Positions 9,161-17,208 of a stretch of DNA of 42,976 nt are shown here, in pieces; position 1 is the first letter of the stretch, and each line of letters opens with the position of its first letter. Both the position numbers and the translations under genes were made by a program. The notes under the pieces are model-generated. The model was given only the letters and a program-made list of their open reading frames with translations. It made no database searches and was not told where the DNA came from. This stretch comes from Clostridium sp. 1001270J_160509_D11 (GTDB lineage Bacteria > Bacillota > Clostridia > Peptostreptococcales > Peptostreptococcaceae): positions 1 through 42,976 of the forward strand of contig NZ_JADPET010000001.1 of the NCBI RefSeq assembly GCF_015667935.1. The letters run 5' to 3'.

Positions 9161-10516
9161 ATGACTACTATGGAAAAATTCCAAGCGGGCATAGAAAGAT
9201 TCTTAGTTCCAATTGCCGCTAAATTAAATTCACAAAGGCACATATGTGCAGTAAGAGATTCATTTATACTTTCATTTCCATTAACAATGGCAGGTTCGTT
9301 AATGGTATTATTAAACTTTGTTTTCTTATCACCAGATGGTTTTGTTGCAAAATTACTTAAATTAGAGTCAATAATTCCTAATTTTGCAGAGTATCAAAAT
9401 ATATTCTCACCTGTTTTAAGAGGGTCTGCAGATATATTAGCAATATTCATAGTATTTTTAGTTGCTAGAAATCTCGCCAAAACACTCAAAGCTGATGATT
9501 TGTTAACAGGTTTAACAGCAGTTTCAGTTTACTTTATAATATATCCAGATTATGTAGGGGTAGATAATGTAAATCATTTAACAACTAAATTTTTAGGCTC
9601 ACAAGGTCTATTCGTAGCGATAATAGTTGGTTTAGTAGTTGGGGAACTTATGGCAATTTTATCAAAATCTGAAAAGCTAGAAATAAAAATGCCAGAACAA
9701 GTACCTCCAGCAGTAGCTAGATCATTTAAGGTATTAATACCTATAATTTTAATAACTTTATCATTCTCAATAATAAACTTCTTAATTAAAAAAGTTGCAC
9801 CTGGCGGATTACATGAATGGGTTTATGCAGTAATCCAATCACCACTAACAAAATTAGGACAAAATGTAGGTTCTGTAATAGTATTAGCATTTATATGCCA
9901 AATACTTTGGGCAATGGGTATACATGGTCCTAATACAATAGCAGCAGTTCGTGACACAATGTTTGCAGAAGCTGTAAATAGTAATGTATTATATGCAGCT
10001 CAACATGGTACTGCTTGGGGAGCACCTTTCCCAGTAACTTTCAATGGATTATTTGATGCATTTGGAGCTTATGGTGGTTCAGGGGCTACACTAGGGTTAG
10101 TAATAGCACTAATATTATTCAGTAAAGCTAAAGATCAAAAAAGTATTGCAAAACTTTCTTTAGCACCAGGGATATTCAATATAAATGAAATGGTTATATT
10201 CGGATTACCAATAATACTAAATCCAATATATATAATTCCATTTGTTTTAGCACCAATAGTAAACATAATAATAGGATATTCAGCAACTTGCATATTTAAA
10301 ATAATTCCTCCAGTAGCATATGGTGTTCCATGGACAACACCAGGTCCATTAATACCATTCCTTGGAACAGGAGGAAATGTATTAGCACTATTAATAGGTG
10401 TACTATGTTTAGCAGTGAGTGTATTAATTTATGCACCATTCGTAATAGCAGCAGGCAAAGCATCACAAGTAGATGATGATAATTCAGAAAAAGATACAAC
10501 TGAGGGATTAGCATAA
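9161..10516 (+). CDS. PTS lactose/cellobiose-type IIC permease
   Basis: A 451-aa polytopic membrane permease of the CelB/LicC family. Recognisable stretches are the N-terminal LVPIAAKLNSQRHICAVRDSFI, the loop ILWAMGIHGPNTIAAVRDTM, and APGIFNINEMVIFGLPIILNPIYIIPF near the sugar-binding region. It has about ten hydrophobic segments. It sits 25 bases after IIB and 25 before IIA, so the order is B-C-A behind the GH1 gene. The acidic tail (about the last 20 residues) is cytoplasmic. The substrate is most likely cellobiose or another beta-glucoside, judged from the neighbouring GH1 enzyme. Confidence 0.93.
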   Translation: MTTMEKFQAGIERFLVPIAAKLNSQRHICAVRDSFILSFPLTMAGSLMVLLNFVFLSPDGFVAKLLKLESIIPNFAEYQNIFSPVLRGSADILAIFIVFLVARNLAKTLKADDLLTGLTAVSVYFIIYPDYVGVDNVNHLTTKFLGSQGLFVAIIVGLVVGELMAILSKSEKLEIKMPEQVPPAVARSFKVLIPIILITLSFSIINFLIKKVAPGGLHEWVYAVIQSPLTKLGQNVGSVIVLAFICQILWAMGIHGPNTIAAVRDTMFAEAVNSNVLYAAQHGTAWGAPFPVTFNGLFDAFGAYGGSGATLGLVIALILFSKAKDQKSIAKLSLAPGIFNINEMVIFGLPIILNPIYIIPFVLAPIVNIIIGYSATCIFKIIPPVAYGVPWTTPGPLIPFLGTGGNVLALLIGVLCLAVSVLIYAPFVIAAGKASQVDDDNSEKDTTEGLA

Positions 10517-10541
10517 TATTTAACAATTAGAGGTGACATAA

Positions 10542-10853
10542 ATGGAAGGTATGGAATTAATAGCATTTGAAATTATTAGTAATGTGGGGATGGCAAAATC
10601 ATTAGTAGTAGAAGCACTAAGAGTTGCTAGAGAAGGTAATTATGAAGAGGCCGAAGCTAAATTAAATGAATCAGCAGAATATATGCTAAAAGGACATCAT
10701 GCACATTCATCATTAATACAACAAGAAGCATCTGGAGATAAAGTCGAATTTTCGTTGATAATAATGCATGCAGAAGACCAGATGATGTCAGCTGAAACTA
10801 TTAAAGTTTTAGCCGAAGAAATGATACAAATGTATAAAGAATTTAGAAAATAA
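10542..10853 (+). CDS. PTS lactose/cellobiose-type IIA component
   Basis: A 103-aa helical phosphocarrier of the LacF/CelC type. FEIISNVGMAKSLVVEALRVAREGNYEEAEAKL leads to HHAHSSLIQQEASG and the phosphorylated His in SLIIMHAEDQMMSAET (His about residue 77). It accepts phosphate from HPr and donates it to the IIB protein. SD AGAGGTGA precedes ATG 10542. It is the last gene of the GH1-PTS unit and a strong terminator follows immediately. Confidence 0.93.
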   Translation: MEGMELIAFEIISNVGMAKSLVVEALRVAREGNYEEAEAKLNESAEYMLKGHHAHSSLIQQEASGDKVEFSLIIMHAEDQMMSAETIKVLAEEMIQMYKEFRK

Positions 10854-10859
10854 AAAAGC

Positions 10860-10895
10860 AAAGAACTACTGAGTTTATTCTTAGTAGTTCTTTTA
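10860..10895 (+). terminator. terminator after PTS operon, ACTACT-type stem
   Basis: AAAGAACTACTGAG pairs with CTTAGTAGTTCTTT around TTTATT, followed by T's. The stem core is shared with the terminators at 4268 and 12091. Confidence 0.9.
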
Positions 10896-11052
10896 ATTAT
10901 AAGAAAATTATATATTATATCGTTTGGTATAATGAGTAAGTTTATAGATAATAACAAAAATATAATATTTTAAATACCTCTTAATTTTGATAAAATTTCT
11001 ATGTAAGCACAAAATAATAGAATATCAAAAAATGTGTAAAAGAGGTATTACA

Positions 11053-11631
11053 ATGGAAAATCCTTATAAATCAATTAATGAATTAAAAACAGGAAAAATT
11101 ACTACTGCACAGAAGGTATTGTTTGATGGGTTGATAAAGTTGTGGAAAACAAAACCCATTTACAAAATCAGCGTTAAGGAATTGACTGAAATATCTAATG
11201 TGGCTAGGAGTACGTTTTATGTATATTATAAAAATATAGATGAACTTATAGAAGATATAGAAAATTATCATATTTCTCAGATGATGCATTTAAATGAGGA
11301 GTTAATGAATACGGATATAAAGTCGGACGTTTATTTATCATATTATCAAGAGACAATTAATTATGTAAAGAAAAATAAAGATGTGTTTTATGCATTTTTA
11401 ATCGCCAACATAAATAATAGATTTATTCAAAAATGGAAAGATGGAATGAAGTATCATTTATTAGAGAGTGAATATCGTCTGTATAATGCTGATAATTGCA
11501 ATTTGATTTTGGAGATGGTGGCATCTCAAGTAATTGCTGGATATACTTTTTGGCTAACTAATCCTAATGACGTTAATATTAACGGTCTGGCTAAGATAGT
11601 ATCACAAACACTAAGATTAATAGAAATTTAA
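11053..11631 (+). CDS. TetR/AcrR-family transcriptional regulator
   Basis: A 192-aa regulator with an N-terminal TetR helix-turn-helix: TAQKVLFDGLIKLWKTKPIYKISVKELTEISNVARSTFYVYYKNIDELI. The C-terminal ligand/dimer domain is helical and carries no recognised ligand motif. I chose ATG 11053 because AGAGG (11041-11045) precedes it; a longer frame from a TTG at 10987 has no ribosome site. A TATAAT box at 10928-10933 could be its -10. It lies between the PTS operon terminator and its own terminator, so it is a separate unit. Its target may be the PTS locus or the ABC exporter downstream; this is not shown. Confidence 0.88.
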   Translation: MENPYKSINELKTGKITTAQKVLFDGLIKLWKTKPIYKISVKELTEISNVARSTFYVYYKNIDELIEDIENYHISQMMHLNEELMNTDIKSDVYLSYYQETINYVKKNKDVFYAFLIANINNRFIQKWKDGMKYHLLESEYRLYNADNCNLILEMVASQVIAGYTFWLTNPNDVNINGLAKIVSQTLRLIEI

Positions 11632-11666
11632 AAAAGAGCAAAGTTTAAACACTTTGCTCTTTTTTG
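11632..11666 (+). terminator. terminator after tetR-type gene
   Basis: AAAAGAGCAAAGT pairs with ACTTTGCTCTTTT around TTAAAC, then further T's. Near-perfect 13-bp stem. Confidence 0.9.
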
Positions 11667-11817
11667 TAGCAGAAAATAAAAATCATATAGTATAAAATAA
11701 TATCAGAATGAAGTAAAAATAATAAAAGAGTAAAAAAACAATAAAAGTGAACTATGGATATAAAAAAATATGTGATAAAGAATAATTTATAGAAGCTAAT
11801 TTCAGGAGGATAAGAAT

Positions 11818-12047
11818 ATGGACGAGATAAAAATTCACGTTTTACACACAGGGAAAGTCTGTATATCACCAGATTTACCATTTGGAGGAGAAAACAGTAA
11901 TTTGATAAAGCTGCCCAAATTAAATCTCTTGGCTCAAGATTACTTTATTTAGTAAATCAAGGAGTGGTAGAAAAGGGTGAAGCAGTAGATGAACAATTAA
12001 ACAAATTAGGATTAGAACAATATGCAGAGATGGAAGTTGAGATATAA
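11818..12047 (+). pseudogene. metallo-beta-lactamase-fold hydrolase remnant with internal deletion
   Basis: An AGGAGG (11804-11809) and ATG 11818 begin MDEIKIHVLHTGKVCISPDL then PFGGENSNLIK, the typical start of AttM/lactonase-like MBL-fold proteins. Near 11908-11913 the matching frame changes: from GCT at 11910 the +2 frame reads AAQIKSLGSRLLYLVNQGVV then EKGEAVDEQLNKLG, the family segment expected some 40 residues later. The zinc motif HxHxDH and the rest of the domain are missing and the frame ends at TAA 12045-12047. In the original frame the protein ends at TAG 11950. This is a gene broken by an out-of-frame internal deletion plus 3' loss, with promoter-side signals still present and a terminator behind it. 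The family match is from memory of the family. Confidence 0.8.
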
Positions 12048-12090
12048 TTTTTATTAAAAGTACTTTTAAAATTTAAGATAAAGATAAGTG

Positions 12091-12122
12091 ACTACTAAGT
12101 TTTAGGGCTTAGTAGTTTTTTT
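12091..12122 (+). terminator. terminator with ACTACTAAG stem
   Basis: ACTACTAAG (12091-12099) and CTTAGTAGT (12108-12116) are perfect arms followed by a T-run, downstream of the MBL remnant. Same arms as the terminator at 4268. Confidence 0.9.
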
Positions 12123-12150
12123 ATACAAAAAATATTAAAATTTTATATTC

Positions 12151-12169
12151 ATTTCATAAATATTTCATA
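12151..12169 (+). promoter_or_regulatory. 11-bp-spaced direct repeat upstream of ABC exporter
   Basis: ATTTCATA occurs at 12151-12158 and again at 12162-12169, exactly one helical turn apart. This is the layout of OmpR-family response-regulator sites, often found before peptide-responsive ABC exporters. The region is A/T-rich, so chance is possible. Confidence 0.35.
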
Positions 12170-12272
12170 TTGGAAACTTAAAATCTATCTTAGATAAATG
12201 AAGTGACTGACACAAAGTCTAAAATATTTATTATGAAAATTTCTAAAAATTATAAAACAAGGAGGTAAAAAA

Positions 12273-13628
12273 ATGGGTTCTTTTAAAAGAGCGGTATTAT
12301 ATATAACCCGAAAGAAAAAGAAAAGTATTCTTATGTTCTTTATTCTATTTTGTATAGCTACAGCTGTACTGAGTGGAATTTCAATTAAAAAAGCTACATC
12401 AATTGCAAGACAAAATTCAAGTAAGGAGACAGCAAATACATTTGAGATACAAAACAATTTGGCAACAAATTTCACAGGAACAATGCCAGAGAGTTTGGTA
12501 AATAAAGTATCAAAAGTAAATGGCATAAAAAATTATGATGCATCAGTTCAGGGGATTGGGCTAGTTTTTAAGCAACTTCAAAATGTGGAGCCAAAAAACA
12601 ACACAGTTCAATACACTGATAAAAAGTATAAAAATCTTTTCCCTGTAGAAGCTCATAAGTTTACAGAATACGACACAAAATTTATGAGTAAATCATTTAG
12701 ATTAGTTGAAGGTAGACACCTTGTAGAAGGTGATAAAAATAAAGTATTAGTTCACAAAGCGTTAGCCGAAAAAAATAATTTAAAAGTAGGAGATAGGATA
12801 ATAGGAACTAAAGACAGCTTAGATTATAATGCATCTAAAGATGCACCGTCTGAATATGATCTTGAAATTGTAGGTATTTTTGAAAGCCAAAATACAGACA
12901 GAATGGGAAGTAAGTTAGAAATACCAGAAAACCTTATATTATCAGATATGAACACATTAAATGCTTTATATGGTTATTCAAAAGGAAACAGCCAATATAC
13001 AAGTGCTGTGTTTAATACTAATAAAAATGTAGATGATGTAATATCAGATGTCAATAAAATACAAGAAAATTGGAGTCTTTATAATATATCAAAAAGTGAT
13101 GATACGTTTTTAGCATTATCTAAGTCATTTGATAGCTTAGAAAAAATCGTAAATATGCTTTTAATCGGTTCAATTATAGTTGGAATAATAGTGCTTTCAT
13201 TAGTTTTAGCATTTTGGATTCAAGGAAGAATTCATGAAACAGGTATCTTACTTTCTATCGGAGTTGGAAAGTTTAAAATAATTTCACAATATATAATTGA
13301 ATTGTTACTTATAAGTGTGCTAGCTTTTGGAACATCATATTTTTCAAGTAAGATGATATCACAAAATATAGGAGATGCAATGGTTAGCCAGGCAAGCAAA
13401 CAAGCTGTTCAGGAGGTGCAACAAGGGTTTGGAGGAATGTCATTAGGATATGATGCAAACAGTTCTTTAGCAACTCAAACAGTAGATGGGATTGATGTTG
13501 ATGTTAGTTTAAAAGAAGTTCTTTATGTTTATGCAATAGGGGCAACTATTATCATAAGTTCTGTAATGATATCTTCATCATCAATAATAAGATTAAAACC
13601 AAAAGAAATACTATCGAAAATGAGCTAG
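12273..13628 (+). CDS. ABC transporter permease, FtsX/MacB type
   Basis: A 451-aa membrane subunit. One N-terminal transmembrane helix (about residues 18-37, SILMFFILFCIATAVLSGIS) is followed by a large extracytoplasmic domain (about 40-290) and three C-terminal helices (MLLIGSIIVGIIVLSLVLAF; ISQYIIELLLISVLAFGTSYF; VLYVYAIGATIIISSVMISS). This is the FtsX/MacB_PCD topology used by exporters of antimicrobial peptides, lipoproteins or peptides. SD AGGAGG (12259-12265) precedes ATG 12273. The ATPase follows after 11 bases. Substrate unknown. Confidence 0.9.
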   Translation: MGSFKRAVLYITRKKKKSILMFFILFCIATAVLSGISIKKATSIARQNSSKETANTFEIQNNLATNFTGTMPESLVNKVSKVNGIKNYDASVQGIGLVFKQLQNVEPKNNTVQYTDKKYKNLFPVEAHKFTEYDTKFMSKSFRLVEGRHLVEGDKNKVLVHKALAEKNNLKVGDRIIGTKDSLDYNASKDAPSEYDLEIVGIFESQNTDRMGSKLEIPENLILSDMNTLNALYGYSKGNSQYTSAVFNTNKNVDDVISDVNKIQENWSLYNISKSDDTFLALSKSFDSLEKIVNMLLIGSIIVGIIVLSLVLAFWIQGRIHETGILLSIGVGKFKIISQYIIELLLISVLAFGTSYFSSKMISQNIGDAMVSQASKQAVQEVQQGFGGMSLGYDANSSLATQTVDGIDVDVSLKEVLYVYAIGATIIISSVMISSSSIIRLKPKEILSKMS

Positions 13629-13639
13629 GAGGAAGACAA

Positions 13640-14266
13640 ATGTCAATTTTAGCATTAAATAAAGTTAATTATTCATATACAAATGGTAAAAAAATATTAA
13701 ATAATATAAGTATGGAGTTTGAAAAAGGCAAGTTTTACACGATTTTAGGTGTATCTGGTTCTGGAAAAACAACTTTGCTATCATTGTTGGCAGGTCTTGA
13801 TGAACCACAAAGTGGTAAAATACTATATAACAATCAGGATATTAGGGAAAAAGGATATGAGAATCATAGAAAAAATAATGTTTCACTAATTTTCCAAAAT
13901 TATAATTTGATTGATTATATGACTCCATTAGAAAATTTAAAAATAGTAAACCCAAAAGCAGATAAAACTATTTTAAATGAGCTTGGATTAAAAGATGATG
14001 AAATAAAAAGAAATGTATTGAAATTGTCCGGAGGTCAGCAACAACGTGTTGCCATAGCAAGAACACTTGTTGCAAATTCACCAGTAATTTTGGCAGATGA
14101 ACCGACTGGAAATTTAGACAGTGATACAGAAGAAGAAATTATAGAAATATTAAAAACAAGTGCACATAAACATGGAAAATGTGTGATTGTTGTTACTCAT
14201 AGTAAGGATCTTGCGAGCAAGTCAGATGTTATACTTGAGTTAAAAGATAAAAAGTTAGTTCTCTAG
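13640..14266 (+). CDS. ABC transporter ATPase, LolD/MacB type
   Basis: A 208-aa ATP-binding subunit with Walker A GVSGSGKTTLL, Q-loop LIFQNYNLIDYMTP, signature LSGGQQQRVAIARTL, Walker B VILADEPTGNLD and H-loop VIVVTHSKD. It energises the FtsX-type permease at 12273, to which it is coupled by an 11-base gap containing AGGAGG. The pair resembles bacitracin/lantibiotic-type exporters, but no two-component genes sit beside it. Confidence 0.93.
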   Translation: MSILALNKVNYSYTNGKKILNNISMEFEKGKFYTILGVSGSGKTTLLSLLAGLDEPQSGKILYNNQDIREKGYENHRKNNVSLIFQNYNLIDYMTPLENLKIVNPKADKTILNELGLKDDEIKRNVLKLSGGQQQRVAIARTLVANSPVILADEPTGNLDSDTEEEIIEILKTSAHKHGKCVIVVTHSKDLASKSDVILELKDKKLVL

Positions 14267-14312
14267 CAAGTAATATAGATATATAAATATTCCCTCATGA
14301 TATTTTAAATAG

Positions 14313-14353
14313 AAAAATGGGCAAACGTAAATTTATACGTTGCCCATTTTTTA
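14313..14353. terminator. bidirectional terminator between ABC and traX-type genes
   Basis: AAAAATGGGCAA pairs with TTGCCCATTTTT, with an inner ACGTA/TACGT stem. A's on the left and T's on the right allow use from both converging genes. Confidence 0.85.
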
Positions 14354-14369
14354 TTTGAAAAATATTAAA

Positions 14370-15104
14370 TTATATATTGAATACCATCCTTAATATACCT
14401 AATATTAATATATGAACAGGATAGAACCAGTAATTTATCATTTTATTTTGTCTGCCACGTTTTCCATTGTACATAAGTATAAATCCAAAACCAAGAAGTG
14501 CCCAAACCTCCTTGAAAATTGATAAATAACCAAATACACATGATAATATAGGTTTATTATAAAATACATAAAGGAAATATACTATTAATATAGCATGGTA
14601 ATCATAATCTACTGAAAGGAATAGAGATATAATACACATAATAGCTAAAATTAATACTGTAGTCAAATACCATAGGAAACGAGGTATTTTTTCTAATTTT
14701 ATTTTTAATGTATCTATAATCCAAATTGTTACAAGTGATAATGCTAGTGCAAATAGTACATTGTTATATCTAGGATTGAAGAATGTACGTGTTGTAAACA
14801 TATCAAATGGTACTTCTGATATTACGCCAAATATCAATAAGTTTAGAAGATATTTTTTACGACTTCTCGTTTTGAAAAAACCCTCTACTATAAAAAATGC
14901 AAATAATGGGAATGCTATCCTTCCAAGTACATCAAATAAATCACTTATTTTTAAAAGTAATCCCCCATTTAAATTTGGATATATTAAGGCTTTATTCACG
15001 TGGTCGATTAACATAGATAGAAATGCTATATATTTTAATTGTGCACCAGAAAATACTCTTATTCTGTCTAATCCCTTCTTTTGAAGTTCAACTGTCTGTG
15101 TCAT
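14370..15104 (-). CDS. TraX-family membrane protein
   Basis: A 244-aa polytopic membrane protein. The TraX signature is visible: SGAQLKYIAFLSMLIDHVNKAL near the N-terminus, then GRIAFPLFAFFIVEGFFKTRSRKKYL, YNNVLFALALSLVTIWIID and a C-terminal FYPVHILILGILRMV. About seven to eight hydrophobic helices. F-plasmid TraX N-acetylates pilin; chromosomal Firmicute members probably acylate a surface component, but the substrate is unknown. On the minus strand the RBS AAAGGATA precedes ATG 15104. TTGCCA-18-TATACT on the minus strand (about 15185-15214) could be its promoter. Confidence 0.85.
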   Translation of the reverse strand: MTQTVELQKKGLDRIRVFSGAQLKYIAFLSMLIDHVNKALIYPNLNGGLLLKISDLFDVLGRIAFPLFAFFIVEGFFKTRSRKKYLLNLLIFGVISEVPFDMFTTRTFFNPRYNNVLFALALSLVTIWIIDTLKIKLEKIPRFLWYLTTVLILAIMCIISLFLSVDYDYHAILIVYFLYVFYNKPILSCVFGYLSIFKEVWALLGFGFILMYNGKRGRQNKMINYWFYPVHILILGILRMVFNI

Positions 15105-15321
15105 AAATATTATCCTTTCTATAAGTTCGTTTAGATTTTTAATTAATAAATACGATAAATTGGTATGATTATCGCATTTTATATAGTATAATATGTAGAG
15201 ATTAGAGTTGGCAACTGACTTTTAAAGGAAGAAAATTGCCATATAAATAACTTAATTTCTACAAATTACCGGTAGTGTTTAATATACCACGTTAATAGGT
15301 GGATTAAAACAAAAACGCAAA

Positions 15322-15350
15322 TTTGTAAAACTTTCGTAAAAATTTCGTAA
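15322..15350 (+). repeat. phased TTTCGTAA repeats upstream of nitroreductase
   Basis: TTTGTAAA (15322-15329), TTTCGTAA (15332-15339) and TTTCGTAA (15343-15350) recur at 10 and 11 bases, i.e. once per helical turn, about 85 bases before the nitroreductase start. The 329-base gap (15105-15433) also holds a TATAAT at 15187 and hairpins (GGCAA...TTGCC; CCAC...GTGG) that I could not assign to a known RNA class. Confidence 0.4.
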
Positions 15351-15433
15351 GATTTATTGAATTAATGCGAAAGGTATAAAAGTTAAAAATATGCAAATTA
15401 TAAAATTATAAATGGTCAATTAGAGGTGAAAAT

Positions 15434-15982
15434 ATGGATGCAATAACTATGATAAAAGAAAGACGTAGCGTAAGAAAATATAAAGACGAAAAAGTAGACA
15501 GAGAGACTATGAGAGAAATTGTCGATATAGCGAGATGGGCTCCTTCTTGGGTAAACTACCAAATAGCTAGATACACATTAGTAGACGACGAAGAAATAAT
15601 AAAAGAAATAGCAGAGCATGGAGTTAATGGATTCGTATACAATATAGACACTTTAAGAACTGCAAAAGGAGTAGCTGTACTTAGCTTTGTAAAAGGAAAA
15701 AGTGGAACATATGACAAAGAATACATAACTTCAAAAGGTAACTCATGGGAAGTTTTTGATGCTGGTATAGCATGCCAAACATTCTGTTTAGCAGCACATG
15801 CAAAAGGTGTCGGAACTTGTATAATGGGAGTTATAGACGATAAATCTATAGCAAAAATAGTAAACTTACCGGAAGACGAAACTGTTGCAGCACTTATAGT
15901 TTACGGGTATGAAGATGGAGAACATGCAGCACCAAATAAAAGAAAAGACGTAGACGAAATAATGCGTTTTGTAGATAGATAA
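15434..15982 (+). CDS. nitroreductase-family flavoprotein
   Basis: A 182-aa FMN-dependent oxidoreductase. The N-terminal MIKERRSVRKYKDEKVDRETMREIVDIARWAPSWVN provides the FMN-phosphate Arg pair (RRSVRKY) and the Pro-Ser segment; the C-terminal LIVYGYEDGE is typical. The substrate is unknown; such enzymes reduce nitro-aromatics, quinones or flavins using NAD(P)H or ferredoxin. SD AGAGGTGA precedes ATG 15434. A ferredoxin-fused paralogue follows 65 bases downstream, suggesting a co-regulated pair. Confidence 0.9.
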   Translation: MDAITMIKERRSVRKYKDEKVDRETMREIVDIARWAPSWVNYQIARYTLVDDEEIIKEIAEHGVNGFVYNIDTLRTAKGVAVLSFVKGKSGTYDKEYITSKGNSWEVFDAGIACQTFCLAAHAKGVGTCIMGVIDDKSIAKIVNLPEDETVAALIVYGYEDGEHAAPNKRKDVDEIMRFVDR

Positions 15983-16047
15983 AACTTTAAAACAGCAATT
16001 AAAATTAAACAAAAGAAGAATCGTATAATCATATAAAGGAGAACAAA

Positions 16048-16872
16048 ATGATAGTAGATAGAGATAAGTGTATAGGATGTACTTTATGTAAGCAAGACTG
16101 TATCGTAAGCGACATAGAAATGATCGATAAAAAAGCGCACATAAGAAACTTAACATGCATAAAATGTGGTCACTGTATAGCAATCTGTCCAGTAAAAGCA
16201 GTATCTTGTGATGATGAAGAAGAATACTCGATGGAAGAAGTCATCCCATATGAAAAAGAAGACTTCACAATAGATGCAGATAAACTAATGAATTTTATGA
16301 AATTTAGAAGAAGTGTTAGATTATTTAAAAAAGATGAAATAGAAGAAGAGAAAATAGAAAAAATAATAGATGCAGGAAGATTTACACAAACATCAACTAA
16401 TATACAAGATGTTTCTTATACTATTGTAAAAGACAGCATACCAGAGTTAAGAAGAATGACTTTAGGAACATTAAATGCAATGGCCGACAAGATGTTGGGA
16501 AGTGAAGAAACTCCAAAACACCTTCTAAAATACGCCCATATGTGGAAGCGTATGTATGAGAGTTTTGTAGAAAATCCAGATGGACCTGATCAATTATTCT
16601 TCAAAGCACCATTATTAATAATTGTAAAAGCGCAAAATGAAATAGATGGTGGTTTAGCATCAGCAAAAATGGAGCTTATGATAGATGCGCTAGGGCTAGG
16701 AACTTATTTCAGCGGTTTCTTTGAAAGAGCGGCATCGATGAATCCTAAAATAGGAGAAATGATTGGATTAAAAGAAGGCGAAAAAATCATATCTTGTATG
16801 GTAGTTGGCTATCCAAGAGTAGAATATAAAAGAACAGTTCCAAGAAAACCTGCAAGAGTAACAAGAATGTAG
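16048..16872 (+). CDS. 4Fe-4S ferredoxin-nitroreductase fusion
   Basis: A 274-aa protein with an N-terminal 2[4Fe-4S] ferredoxin domain (CIGCTLCKQDC near residues 8-18 and CIKCGHCIAICP near 39-50) joined to a nitroreductase domain (KFRRSVRLFKKDEIEEEKIEKIIDAGRFTQTSTN, then ALGLGTYFSGFFERAA). Fusion of the electron donor to the FMN domain suggests ferredoxin-type electrons rather than NAD(P)H. SD AAAGGAGA precedes ATG 16048. The GYPRVEYKRTVPRKPARVTRM tail is typical of this family. Substrate unknown. Confidence 0.92.
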   Translation: MIVDRDKCIGCTLCKQDCIVSDIEMIDKKAHIRNLTCIKCGHCIAICPVKAVSCDDEEEYSMEEVIPYEKEDFTIDADKLMNFMKFRRSVRLFKKDEIEEEKIEKIIDAGRFTQTSTNIQDVSYTIVKDSIPELRRMTLGTLNAMADKMLGSEETPKHLLKYAHMWKRMYESFVENPDGPDQLFFKAPLLIIVKAQNEIDGGLASAKMELMIDALGLGTYFSGFFERAASMNPKIGEMIGLKEGEKIISCMVVGYPRVEYKRTVPRKPARVTRM

Positions 16873-16893
16873 GAATTGTAATAAGGATATACA

Positions 16894-16966
16894 CATGGAC
16901 GAAAGCAGAAAAGCAACTTTATTAAAACAATATAAAAATAAAAAAATCAAATATCCAATAGAATAG
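16894..16966 (+). pseudogene. short N-terminal remnant, perhaps of a GIY-YIG protein
   Basis: With AAGGAT upstream (16883-16888), ATG 16894 encodes MDESRKATLLKQYKNKKIKY then PIE and a TAG. The first 19 residues resemble the N-terminus of small Firmicute GIY-YIG nuclease-family proteins (from memory), but the rest of the domain is absent. It looks like the front of a gene whose body was deleted; the next ORF begins 4 bases later. Confidence 0.4.
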
Positions 16967-16970
16967 CGCT

Positions 16971-17063
16971 ATGTTTGATTGGGGGATGGAGCATAGCGAC
17001 AAATTCGACTGGATAGAAAACTTGGAAATTGATAAAGATTTAGAATTTCCATATGGAGATTAA
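16971..17063 (+). other. 30-codon ORF or gene tail, no recognised family
   Basis: ATG 16971 to TAA 17063 reads MFDWGMEHSDKFDWIENLEI then DKDLEFPYGD, an acidic, aromatic-rich peptide that resembles the C-terminal end of a larger protein. No ribosome site precedes it. The inverted repeat CGCTATG (16967-16973) / CATAGCG (16992-16998) overlaps its start. With the preceding fragment it probably marks a deletion junction in the 336-base gap 16873-17208. Confidence 0.35.
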
Positions 17064-17108
17064 AGTTTTATACAGTATTAAAAAACATAAATGATATCAA
17101 CCTAAAAA

Positions 17109-17160
17109 GGGCATACTCTAGTATTAATATATTTAAAATACTAATGTATGCCTATTTTTA
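17109..17160. terminator. bidirectional terminator
   Basis: GGCATAC (17110-17116) pairs with GTATGCC (17146-17152), with an inner AGTATT/AATACT stem, followed by TATTTTTATG; A's precede it. It separates converging transcripts. Confidence 0.8.
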
Positions 17161-17208
17161 TGACTTATTTACACAAATAAAGTTTATATAGTTTTAGTTA
17201 AATAAATC

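Noticed and set aside
14370-15104. TraX as evidence of a conjugative element
   Set aside because: No other transfer genes, integrase or attachment sites are present; chromosomal TraX-family genes are common in Firmicutes.
15193-15433. Possible riboswitch in the leader of the nitroreductase gene
   Set aside because: Short hairpins are present but no conserved core of any class I know (FMN, SAM, guanine, cobalamin) could be matched.
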